Below, piece by piece: positions 18,501 through 25,368 of a stretch of DNA of 64,000 nt. Both the position numbers and the translations under genes were made by a program. Numbering within the stretch: position 1 is the stretch's first letter; each line of letters begins with the position of its first letter. The stretch is from positions 147,675-211,674 of the forward strand of contig NZ_AP022602.1 in the NCBI RefSeq assembly GCF_010726765.1, given 5' to 3'. Source of the stretch: Mycobacterium gallinarum (GTDB taxonomy: Bacteria > Actinomycetota > Actinomycetes > Mycobacteriales > Mycobacteriaceae). The notes below the pieces were generated by a model. It searched no databases. It was given only the letters and a program-made list of their open reading frames with translations, and was not told where the DNA came from.

Positions 18501-18694
18501 TGACAGTCGCGACCAGCAGCACCCCCTACGGCGCGGATCTACTCCTTAGTGGCGGGGTGACCGGCGGCACCGAGGTACGCAAGTATGGGCTCGTTCCCGC
18601 AGGGCCGGGCATGACGACCGTGGTGCCCAAATTGTTGACCACGCTTCCGACTCTTCCCGACGTCTCTGGCGCGGTCCCCATGGCGGGTCGCTAG
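15518..18694 (+). CDS. Giant multicopper oxidase lipoprotein with C-terminal FG-GAP propeller
   Basis: About 1058 residues, probably a lipoprotein (hydrophobic signal, TASC with Cys27). The oxidase part spans roughly 40-690. Copper motifs are HTHGLHVSP (about residue 165), YWYHPHRHM (about 207), GHPMHIHVNDF (about 598) and IHCHRLNHEDNGLM (about 668, type 1 Cys, His and Met). From about 695 to 1045 there are FG-GAP/VCBS-like repeats such as MADVNGDMILDLIVGTG and GADIDGNALADNIIVGTG, suggesting a beta-propeller. Typical bacterial multicopper oxidases are near 500 residues, so the fusion is unusual. AGGAGAGG supports the ATG at 15518. Cuprous oxidation for copper tolerance is inferred from context. 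Confidence 0.9.
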   Translation: MQRTWTKAILGIALAVAMATTALTASCSSDEGSEVLTGVNAGPDGKPAPFKEPVRLSSKDGVLEVRLSAHQGTVSLDTVKKPVSSFLVFGYELIQGTSSDGSTSGDNMYPAPTLRVEPGERLIIYYDNDLQGLTIPDFNDPAMTPAGGEVPIYPPALTSAPLNLHTHGLHVSPSGNADNVLVSIPAGMGNTFDYAVPTDMPNGLYWYHPHRHMVSAQQVYGGLAGLLEIGRPDGNLPLVTKNNIPIRDMALQYNFVFDRKGGGHELNNPYWEQWVSTLKPPEGSQLADGTYSPSLAPVNFSESTKGAEYFTNWYAGPLSPQNHRGQNQFIPQNLQTFTSPSKTVPADPGLPDNQRDVQFTVNGQFQPELKVKPGQTEIWVLANMSDIAYMPIRLTETATGNHPKFSIVGQDGNPYTQVQRPVDGDGTYLEIPPGSRYAIAVTMPKTGDLVVDMPPKDGVKGISEPAVLYTNNETKNAPAVLGTVTIDPKYISARDGFFTFPTQILLRATPESGEGQTTPFEPGQNLGAYTSFVDTAAMTPDIKRTLDISGGFGNKKASDNDPKAFTYEFEDNIFPYVPLIQPRLNSVEEWSITNYNNDGHPMHIHVNDFQVMEVVNPLAGTRTGVQPWGLDNANVPPPVIDENENPLVPASLTLRSKFTEYKGTFVIHCHRLNHEDNGLMAIVNVIPEVSTYAVAQPGSPGKPATVRIHDGSGDKVLGFVTPFPSFEGTPSVAMADVNGDMILDLIVGTGGGVDPEVVVYDGNDAADGRFTSEITRFAPFDAGLRGGVNVAGADIDGNALADNIIVGTGPGIESQVKVFSSDLPAERDQAPDVFSAFTPYPGSKSGVSVATGMVELGSGRESIVAAPGPGDAPQVKTFRFDLFKPTARSQANGTATEHSGKPNEPRITSQFMAYDENYTGGVSLTTGWVVGAEGGAKSIITGQLAGDGTVRVWSTGSRLDGQPASYLRNPNDHEGPLEYAQISSFAPFNDGADGVTVATSSTPYGADLLLSGGVTGGTEVRKYGLVPAGPGMTTVVPKLLTTLPTLPDVSGAVPMAGR

Positions 18695-18736
18695 GTGGAC
18701 TTACGAAGAAGTGCCGGTGCGCGCCGTCGCAGAACG

Positions 18737-20110
18737 CTAGGCGCCAAAGAGTAGGTAGAGGCCGAGGAACGAATACCCAACCATGGTCAGCAACAACATC
18801 AGCTGCCCGGTCAGTTGGTGTCCCGCTGGCAACACTTGCAAGGCTTTGTCGTGCGCGGCAACAACTCCGGCGATGTGACCCGCAACAACGCAAAAAACTT
18901 TGATTGTTGACAACGCCGCGGGATGAAGCGATAGCCAATAGTTCGCATCCCAGGCATCCAACCCGAACAGTTGCCATCCGTTGTCCAGTGGGTCGGCCAG
19001 AAGGAGTACCGTTTCCTGGCCGCGCTCAATGAGGTACGACAGGTAGTGGGCAAACACGTAGCCCACGACGATGGGAATCAGAGTATGCGCCATTTGCCCG
19101 GGAAGTTGGCGGCGCTGTTGCCGGTCTATCCCGCCAGCGGCCCGGGCTGCTACCCAGAACGTCACTGCGACACTAACAATGAACGACAGTAGGCCGGCCG
19201 TGCGTAGCAGCGTGCCGCCGACGACTGCAGAGACGAGCGGGAAGGAGGCCTCGTGGTCGTAGACGAAGTTTTCGACCGGCGGCATCGCGGAGAAGCTGTC
19301 GAACGCGGTGGATCCCAGGAGCACGGCAAGCACGGCCAGCAGTCCCGGCCGCACGGGCATCGACGGCAGGTGGTCAAGCGGATTGCCGACAGCGATCAGA
19401 CGGGTGCCGGTGTTACGCCGCAATGGCGACAGCCGCGAAACCACCACGCTGTACACCTCGAAGGGGTCCGCGCGGGCGAACCACCGCTGCCCGTATAGCA
19501 GTGCGCCACCCATCATCACCGCGACGTAGACCACGAGCCAGATCTTGATAGCGGTCAGCGTCCCGTAATTTGGGCTCGCCAACTCGAGCCAAACGAACGC
19601 GAACAAACCAAGCGCTGCGGGCCAGTACCCCCACTTCGTAGGATAGTGCAGCTTGCGAGCCGACCCGTTCCCGAATTTCCTTTGACAGCTATCGATTAGG
19701 CGATAGACGGTTCCCGTCGGCGAGACGACCCGCCACACCGGCCCGATGGCGAGTGAAACTGCCACCAGCCCCACCCACAGCAGGACATAGAAGACTCCCC
19801 GAAGAGGGTTCAACGCATCCTGCGGTCCAACTACCGTCGCGACTGCGACCCAGGCTGTGAACAGCAACGCGCCGATCGCGGCGATCCAGCGAATCGCCTG
19901 TGAGTCCACGGTGTGCGTCACCCACGCCGGTAGCGCACGGCCGGACTTTGCGGGATCGAAACGGGGCTTTCTCCACCCAAAGGCCAAGATCACGAAAGTG
20001 AACGTCAGTGCCGATGTCGCGCCGATCAACACCAAAGACATCGGCACCGGGAGATCGGAGGGTCCGCCGACACCGTGTGCTAGGATCGCCGCGTCCTCTG
20101 CCCAGATCAT
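18737..20110 (-). CDS. Polytopic membrane protein, function unknown
   Basis: A 457-residue protein with about ten hydrophobic segments. From memory, database entries for similar actinobacterial membrane proteins are sometimes named fenitrothion hydrolase. I cannot confirm that here and assign no reaction. Visible features are a WAEDAAILAHGVGG start and conserved-looking His and Asp residues in the last third. The ATG at 20110 is chosen because it overlaps the preceding gene's stop by exactly 4 bp. It is last in an operon after an L,D-transpeptidase and a His/Cys-rich protein, and it converges on the multicopper oxidase gene. Confidence 0.78.
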   Translation of the reverse strand: MIWAEDAAILAHGVGGPSDLPVPMSLVLIGATSALTFTFVILAFGWRKPRFDPAKSGRALPAWVTHTVDSQAIRWIAAIGALLFTAWVAVATVVGPQDALNPLRGVFYVLLWVGLVAVSLAIGPVWRVVSPTGTVYRLIDSCQRKFGNGSARKLHYPTKWGYWPAALGLFAFVWLELASPNYGTLTAIKIWLVVYVAVMMGGALLYGQRWFARADPFEVYSVVVSRLSPLRRNTGTRLIAVGNPLDHLPSMPVRPGLLAVLAVLLGSTAFDSFSAMPPVENFVYDHEASFPLVSAVVGGTLLRTAGLLSFIVSVAVTFWVAARAAGGIDRQQRRQLPGQMAHTLIPIVVGYVFAHYLSYLIERGQETVLLLADPLDNGWQLFGLDAWDANYWLSLHPAALSTIKVFCVVAGHIAGVVAAHDKALQVLPAGHQLTGQLMLLLTMVGYSFLGLYLLFGA

Positions 20111-20481
20111 AGCCGGACTTGCAAACCAGTAGCTGTGCAACATAAGTCGTGCACGTCGATGCGGCCACAGCCAAGGCGATCATGGGTCAACATGAACACC
20201 TGCCCCGGGTGGACCTGCACGTTGAAGGTGTGTTTCCGGCATTGAAGTGAATGCAGTTGATCGGCGCCATCGCCGTGGGCCTGTAGCACGACGCGGATGC
20301 CGCTGTGGCCGTGTCCGCGGTTGTGATCGCAATGATCGCTGCCTCGGCCCGACGGCGCGAATGCGATGGCGAGACAGTGGCATGGCCCCGCATGCCGACA
20401 CACGTAGGGCCTGCGGACGATGAATGCACGGTTGGTTAGCGTCTGCACGGCAACTACGCATGAGGCGTGTCCGGGGGGCAC
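20107..20481 (-). CDS. His/Cys-rich 124-residue protein of unknown function
   Basis: No family recognised. The frame has strong G/C preference at third codon positions, sits 22 bp after the L,D-transpeptidase stop, and its own stop overlaps the next start by 4 bp, all supporting a real gene. It has many possible metal ligands: CRHAGPCHC, SDHCDHNRGHGHS, HSLQCRKH, LTHDRLGCGR and VHDLCC. No signal peptide or membrane helix is clear. The start is a GTG at 20481. A metal-buffering or metal-delivery role is only inferred from composition and neighbours. Confidence 0.62.
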   Translation of the reverse strand: MPPGHASCVVAVQTLTNRAFIVRRPYVCRHAGPCHCLAIAFAPSGRGSDHCDHNRGHGHSGIRVVLQAHGDGADQLHSLQCRKHTFNVQVHPGQVFMLTHDRLGCGRIDVHDLCCTATGLQVRL

Positions 20482-20503
20482 ACCATCTGAGCGTGGAGCC
20501 TCG

Positions 20504-21367
20504 CTAACCCGTCACGACCCGGGGTACTTCAATGCTGTTCTCCTGCACAATTATTGGATCGCCGACGTTCACCGTATTGAAATACCACTCCGCGTCCTCA
20601 GTGCTCAAGCCGATACAGCCATGGCTCACATTCTCGTACCCGAGTGAATTTACAGCCCACGGCGCTGAATGCACGAACAGGCCGCGAGCAGTGAAACGAA
20701 TGGCGTACTCCACGTCAAGCAGGTAGCCGTCCGGCGAGTCGATAGGGATGCCGACGCTGCTCGAATCCATGACTATGTCGCGCTCCCTCGCCAAGACGGT
20801 GTAGGTACCCACAGGCGTCGGATATGCGGGCCTACCCATCGAAGCCGGGAACACGCCGGGCTTTCCCCAGTTGGCCCGGTGGTGTGGCGAAGGCAGTTCT
20901 GACGGCGGTACGCCATCGATGGTCACTGTAAACGTCTTGTCTGCGACATTGGCAACGCCAATAACTGCGGCACCTGTCTGGAAGTTGGTTAGCGGGATGT
21001 TGCGTACCGAAAGGGCGATCGCGCTGTGGGCAGGCCAGAACTGGTCGGGAACCCATTGCACGACGTTGTCGTCGACCCATTCGAACTTGCCGGTCATCAC
21101 AGGCGACGATTCAATGTCGATGGCGCGCTCCGCCTTACGCTTGTCGGCGACCGGCGCGCTGAACGTCACCACGACGGGCTGTGCTACTCCGACGACATCG
21201 CCCTTCGCCGGTCGTACCGAAGCAATAGGCGGGTGGTAAAAGGGTTTCGCCGTCGCGGAAGGTAAGTACGACGGGCTCGCCGCCAGGACACTGTTTCCGG
21301 GCGGACCCGAAGCCACAATCGCATTCATCGCGATCGCTGCAAGAGCACACAGAACAACCCCACGCAT
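20504..21367 (-). CDS. L,D-transpeptidase (YkuD domain with Ig-like domain), second copy
   Basis: An exported 287-residue paralogue of the enzyme at 14.7 kb. It has a signal peptide at 1-30 and an Ig-like domain at about 48-135 (TFSAPVADKRKAERAIDIES). The YkuD domain at 143-287 has His233 and VSHGCIGLS with catalytic Cys251. It differs from the first copy by a longer linker (PSPHHRANWGKPG) and a short C-terminal extension. It is first gene of a three-gene operon with the His/Cys-rich and polytopic membrane proteins. The large palindromic operator C is 160 bp upstream. Confidence 0.9.
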   Translation of the reverse strand: MRGVVLCALAAIAMNAIVASGPPGNSVLAASPSYLPSATAKPFYHPPIASVRPAKGDVVGVAQPVVVTFSAPVADKRKAERAIDIESSPVMTGKFEWVDDNVVQWVPDQFWPAHSAIALSVRNIPLTNFQTGAAVIGVANVADKTFTVTIDGVPPSELPSPHHRANWGKPGVFPASMGRPAYPTPVGTYTVLARERDIVMDSSSVGIPIDSPDGYLLDVEYAIRFTARGLFVHSAPWAVNSLGYENVSHGCIGLSTEDAEWYFNTVNVGDPIIVQENSIEVPRVVTG

Positions 21368-21788
21368 AGCCTACGTTCCTTCGAAATTACAATGGTGTCA
21401 ATTCGATCGTAGAGCGGCGGGGTCGATTCGATGTGTAGGTGCGCCTTCGCAATTCGGTCAAGGATCAGTCACGCTTCGGCCACAGCGAATGAAATCGACC
21501 ATGTTGCTATCGTGGCCTCGCCGACGAATATACGTATCTACGTGGTAGATACGTATATTGTTCGGAAGTAGCTGCTCTCGAACCAAGGCTGCTGCGATCT
21601 GCAGAGCTTTCGGTTTCAGTCATGCTGCTCTGGGTTACACGGCAGCCGCCCAATCAGCTTAGCGCGGCGAGTCGCCTCCGAGGCCGGACGATCCGCAGTG
21701 TGGGCGTGCGGCATAACTGGGAAGAGCGCTCTCAATCTGACCACCCAGATCGACCGACAGCCACGACCGGTCATACGGCGCTGCTTGC
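21368..21788. other. Gene-free stretch with palindrome C
   Basis: 421 bp between the L,D-transpeptidase start and the end of the next minus-strand gene. Apart from the 33-bp palindrome, nothing was recognised. Confidence 0.6.
21527..21559. promoter_or_regulatory. Palindromic envelope-regulon operator, copy C
   Basis: Perfect inverted repeat with 15-bp arms (AATATACGTATCTAC and its complement) around GTG. It shares 30 of 31 core bases with copy B at 8.2 kb and includes the CTAC-N7-ATACGTAT pattern in both directions. Confidence 0.72.
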
Positions 21789-22532
21789 TTAGTGATGACC
21801 ACCGGCAGTGCTGTGTGACGGATCGGTGGGGGGCGGCGGATCGACAAGCGCCGGTGCAATGTGCGGCGGAGTCACCTCGGCGTTGAGGGGAGCGTTTTTT
21901 TTTGGTTGGTTGTCGTGATGGCCGTCTTCGTGACTGCTCATCGAGGGGCGAGAATCGTGTTCTGCGCCGGCCGAGGCGTGGTGGTCGTTCAGGAACCCGG
22001 AAGCCACACCCAGCGTCGCCGCGGCAGTGATCACGGCACTGCCGCCGCCCAGCACAATCGCGTTGCCGAAAACCGATATCGGCTCTGCTCGGGGGCCTCG
22101 ATACCACACCCAACCTGCTCCCATGACGACGTAGCACTCGAGCAGGAGTACGCAGAGACCCGCGGCCTCTATCACTTCGGGTTCACCGGCGTTCGGGCCG
22201 AAGGGCGCCCCCGCTGTCCGAGACAACGCCCACAGCGCAGCGGCACCGCCATTGGCCACGATCCCGGCGGCCAGCACGACCCTAGTCGGCCGAACCAACA
22301 CCAGGAGCGCCCAAGCCAGCTGAAACAGAGCGATTGAGGCGAAGAAAAGTCCAGCCGGCGTCCACTCTTGCCAGTGCGCCGGCAGGACAGCGAAGTGAAT
22401 CACCGCTGCGCCCAGAGAAGAAACCGTCGCGAGGCGAGCAGCCAGCCTGCCGTCGGTCTTCGTCGCGATCTTCCGTGTCACTCGTCGAATGATGGCATCG
22501 CCCGCCCAAATGTTGAGGAGGCGACACCACAT
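21789..22532 (-). CDS. Membrane protein with His-rich C-terminal tail
   Basis: A 247-residue protein with about five hydrophobic segments (near residues 34-52, 60-80, 84-104, 122-140 and 155-175). The hydrophilic tail is rich in His, Pro and Asp (NDHHAS, SSHEDGHHDNQ, GGHH). No family recognised. A run of nine A on the coding strand (T9 at 21895-21903) encodes the Lys-Lys-Asn part of the tail and is prone to slippage. A shorter start near 22481 is possible. Metal binding by the tail is inferred. Confidence 0.68.
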   Translation of the reverse strand: MWCRLLNIWAGDAIIRRVTRKIATKTDGRLAARLATVSSLGAAVIHFAVLPAHWQEWTPAGLFFASIALFQLAWALLVLVRPTRVVLAAGIVANGGAAALWALSRTAGAPFGPNAGEPEVIEAAGLCVLLLECYVVMGAGWVWYRGPRAEPISVFGNAIVLGGGSAVITAAATLGVASGFLNDHHASAGAEHDSRPSMSSHEDGHHDNQPKKNAPLNAEVTPPHIAPALVDPPPPTDPSHSTAGGHH

Positions 22533-22752
22533 CTCAACCGCACCGAGATGGCTCCGTCATCATCTCCGGATCACGGGCGGTGGGACCTGAAGACGTATCG
22601 AGTCGAATGCAGAAGCGGCCGTAGCTACGTCAAGGCCGTGGTACGGCGATCATCGCCACGCGGATTCGATTCGTCAGCCCCAGGAAACGGGATCGTGCGC
22701 GGCGAAGGTCTCAAGCCTTGGCTCGGAGTTGCGGCTGGCTGCGTGCCTTGTG

Positions 22753-24771
22753 TCACAACGTTTGTGACACGAATCGCGGTGACCGCGTATCGGCGCGGCG
22801 AACTGGCCCTTTCATGGTTGGCCAGGCGGCCTCACGTAGTAGTCGGAGGCCGTTGAGTCCGACGAGGATGGTGGAACCTTCGTGGCCGGCAACTCCCAGC
22901 GGAAGCGGCAGATGGCCGAACAGATCCCAGGCCACCAGAACGACGATGAACGTCGCCGCGATGGTCAGGTTGGCGATCACCAGGCGACGGGCCCGGCGCG
23001 CCAGCGCGATGACTGCTGGGATGGTGGACAGGTCGTCGCGGGTGATGATGGCATCGGCAGTGTCCAACGCGAGGTCTGAGCCCGCACGGCCCATCGCTGC
23101 CCCGATAGTAGCGGCAGCCATTGCGGGGGCGTCATTGATGCCATCGCCGACCAGCATCACCTTGGCTCCGTTGGCTTCGAGTTCACGCACGGCGTCAACT
23201 TTGTCCTGCGGGAGCAGCCCGGCGCGGACATCGGTGATACCCACGTGAGCGGCGAGTGCGGCAGCGGCCCGCGGGTTGTCGCCGGTGAGCAGAACCGGGC
23301 GCGCCCCAGTCAACGAAATCAAGCCGGCCACCGTGTCCGCCGCACCCTCGCGTACCCGGTCGGTGAGGCCGAGTACACCAGTCACGATTCCGTTGACGCG
23401 GATGACGACCGCGGTGTGACCGGTCTGTTCAAGTTCACCCACCAAGTCAAGTGCCACGGCGTGATCCGCGGGCAGCAGGGTGGGTTTGCCGACCTCGACG
23501 AGGGTGTCGCCCACATGGGCGCGGACGCCGTGCCCGGGGGTGGAGGCAAAATTCTCAACAGAATCCAGCGTCAGGCCGGCTTGACGCGCAGCGGAAACGA
23601 TGGCGCGGGCCAGCGGGTGTTCGGATGGACGCTCGACCGCGGCCGCCAGCGCGAGCAGTTCGGACTCGTCAATGGCGACGCCGGATGCTCGGCGGATCTG
23701 TGTCAGCTGCGGTGAGCCTTCGGTGAGCGTGCCCGTCTTATCGAATGCCACATAGGTGATGGTGCTGAGCTTTTCAAGCACGACAGCGGATTTCACCAGC
23801 ACGCCGTGGCGGCCGGCGTTGGCGATCGCCGACAGCAACGGCGGCATGGTGGACAGCACCAGCGCGCACGGGGAGGCGACGATCATGAATGTCATCGCCC
23901 GCAGCAATGTGGACTGCAGATCGGCGCCCGACAGCAGCGGAATCACGAACAAAGCGACTGTGGCGATCACCATGCCGACCGAGTAGCGCTGCTCGATCCT
24001 CTCGATGAACAACTGCGTCTTTGCCTTGCTGGCACTGGCCTCGGTGACCATCGCGACGATGCGCGCGATAACCGTGTCCGCTGCCGGGCGCGTCACCCGC
24101 ACCCGCAGGGTGCCGGTGCCGTTGACGGTACCGGCGAACACCTCGTCACTGGGCCTCTTATCTGCCGGCAGGGGCTCGCCGGTGATGGTGGCCTGGTCGA
24201 CCTCACTGGCACCGTCGAGGACCGTTCCATCGCCGCCGATGCGTTCCCCGGGCCGGATAATCAACACGTCCCCCACGTCGAGTACCGCGGTGTCGACCAC
24301 CTCTTCACCGGTTCCAGTGATGCGGGTGGCGGTCTCCGGCGCCAGGTCGAGCAGCCCCCGCACAGAGTCCTCGGTGCGTTTGGTAGCCAGAGCCTCCAGC
24401 GCGCCTGAGGTCGCGAAGATGACGATGAGCAGAGCGCCGTCGAACACCTGCCCGATCGCGGCCGCACCGACCGCCGCGACCACCATCAGCAGATCGACAT
24501 CAAGTGTCTTGTCCCGCAGAGCTTTCAGCCCAGCCCACCCCGGTTCCCAGCCGCCAGTGGCGTAGCACGCCAGATACAGCGCCCAGTACAGCCACGGCGG
24601 CGCCCCCGCCAGCTGCGCGATCCCGCCCACCACAAACAATCCGGCTGCAGTCAGCGCCCACCGCACCTCGGGCAGCGACCAAGCGCTCGACCGCGGTTTC
24701 TGCCACCTGTCTGCCTCGTCAAAGGAAGCAGTTAGTCCTTCAGGATCGGCAGCCCGCACGCCAGTACTCAT
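22753..24771 (-). CDS. ctpD: CtpD-like P1B-4 metal ATPase
   Basis: Metal efflux ATPase of about 672 residues, very similar to mycobacterial CtpD (ALDVDLLM, QIFDGALLIVIFATSGAL-like region, GRHGVLVKSAVV). Signature motifs are SPCALVLS in helix 4, DKTGTLT, GDGINDAPAM and, near the C-terminus, HEGSTILVGLNGLRLL, which marks subgroup P1B-4 (Co/Fe/Ni/Zn exporters). There is no N-terminal HMA domain. The ATG at 24771 is used; the frame stays open further upstream only by chance across the divergent sensor gene. It is controlled by that ArsR-type gene across an operator-rich gap. Confidence 0.92.
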   Translation of the reverse strand: MSTGVRAADPEGLTASFDEADRWQKPRSSAWSLPEVRWALTAAGLFVVGGIAQLAGAPPWLYWALYLACYATGGWEPGWAGLKALRDKTLDVDLLMVVAAVGAAAIGQVFDGALLIVIFATSGALEALATKRTEDSVRGLLDLAPETATRITGTGEEVVDTAVLDVGDVLIIRPGERIGGDGTVLDGASEVDQATITGEPLPADKRPSDEVFAGTVNGTGTLRVRVTRPAADTVIARIVAMVTEASASKAKTQLFIERIEQRYSVGMVIATVALFVIPLLSGADLQSTLLRAMTFMIVASPCALVLSTMPPLLSAIANAGRHGVLVKSAVVLEKLSTITYVAFDKTGTLTEGSPQLTQIRRASGVAIDESELLALAAAVERPSEHPLARAIVSAARQAGLTLDSVENFASTPGHGVRAHVGDTLVEVGKPTLLPADHAVALDLVGELEQTGHTAVVIRVNGIVTGVLGLTDRVREGAADTVAGLISLTGARPVLLTGDNPRAAAALAAHVGITDVRAGLLPQDKVDAVRELEANGAKVMLVGDGINDAPAMAAATIGAAMGRAGSDLALDTADAIITRDDLSTIPAVIALARRARRLVIANLTIAATFIVVLVAWDLFGHLPLPLGVAGHEGSTILVGLNGLRLLREAAWPTMKGPVRRADTRSPRFVSQTL

Positions 24772-24785
24772 CCCGCAACCATACC

Positions 24786-24840
24786 TGCGTGTACACGCAA
24801 GTTCGCAACTACTAATACAGGCATACAGTTGTACAGCTGA
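24786..24840. promoter_or_regulatory. Operator region: 14-bp palindrome and triple TACAG repeat
   Basis: TGCGTGTACACGCA (24786-24799) is a perfect palindrome. Downstream, TACAG occurs three times at exact 8-bp intervals (24816, 24824, 24832). It lies in the divergent gap between the CtpD-like pump and its ArsR sensor. Confidence 0.5.
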
Positions 24841-24858
24841 CCACACGGATCCGGAGAT

Positions 24859-25230
24859 ATGCTTGCCGCTATGCACACCTCGCTGCCGGACTTTCAGATG
24901 CCCAACGAGGAACAAGTCCACCTGGCCGCGGAATCGTTCCGCATGCTCAGCGATCCGACCAGAATCAAAGTGCTCTGGGCGCTTCTGCAAGGCGAGTCCT
25001 CGGTGGCCTGCCTCGCCGAGTTGGCCGATGTGGCCCCCACAGTTGTCAGCCAACATCTGGCTAAGCTGCGGCTTGCCGGTCTGGTCAAAGGTCGTCGCGA
25101 AGGAACCTTCGTGTACTACTCCGCGGCCGACCAGCACGTTCATCGCCTGCTCAGCCAGGCGCTGTTTCACGCGGACCACATCGACACACACGCCGGCGAC
25201 GTCTTTACGAACGCGGCAACCACCCGATAG
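24859..25230 (+). CDS. ArsR/SmtB-family metal sensor with alpha5 site
   Basis: A 123-residue winged-helix repressor. The recognition region is VVSQHLAKLRLAGLVKGRR. The helix-5 ligands Asp91, His93, His104 and His107 follow the exact D-x-H-x10-H-x2-H pattern of CzrA/SmtB (Zn/Co/Ni sensing). The ATG at 24859 is used; the second ATG at 24871 is also possible. It diverges from the CtpD-like pump, a layout also known for NmtR and CtpJ. Confidence 0.88.
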   Translation: MLAAMHTSLPDFQMPNEEQVHLAAESFRMLSDPTRIKVLWALLQGESSVACLAELADVAPTVVSQHLAKLRLAGLVKGRREGTFVYYSAADQHVHRLLSQALFHADHIDTHAGDVFTNAATTR

Positions 25231-25368
25231 CTTCAGCAACTCCGCCGAGGTGACGCCAGCTCACGCAACGCTGCCAAAACCCCGCCCTCATAACACCATT
25301 TGCGACGTGGGGCGCCACCAGCCATGCGGCGGTGCACGCCAATTATTGGCGCGAGCGTGGCATCACCG

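Noticed and set aside
15462..18713. CGAAGAAGTG(T)CCGGT occurring just before and just after the multicopper oxidase gene
   Set aside because: Only about ten identical bases; too short to call element ends or operators without more copies.
24772..25239. N-terminal extension of the CtpD-like frame
   Set aside because: The open frame runs antisense through the divergent ArsR gene; homology begins at the ATG at 24771.
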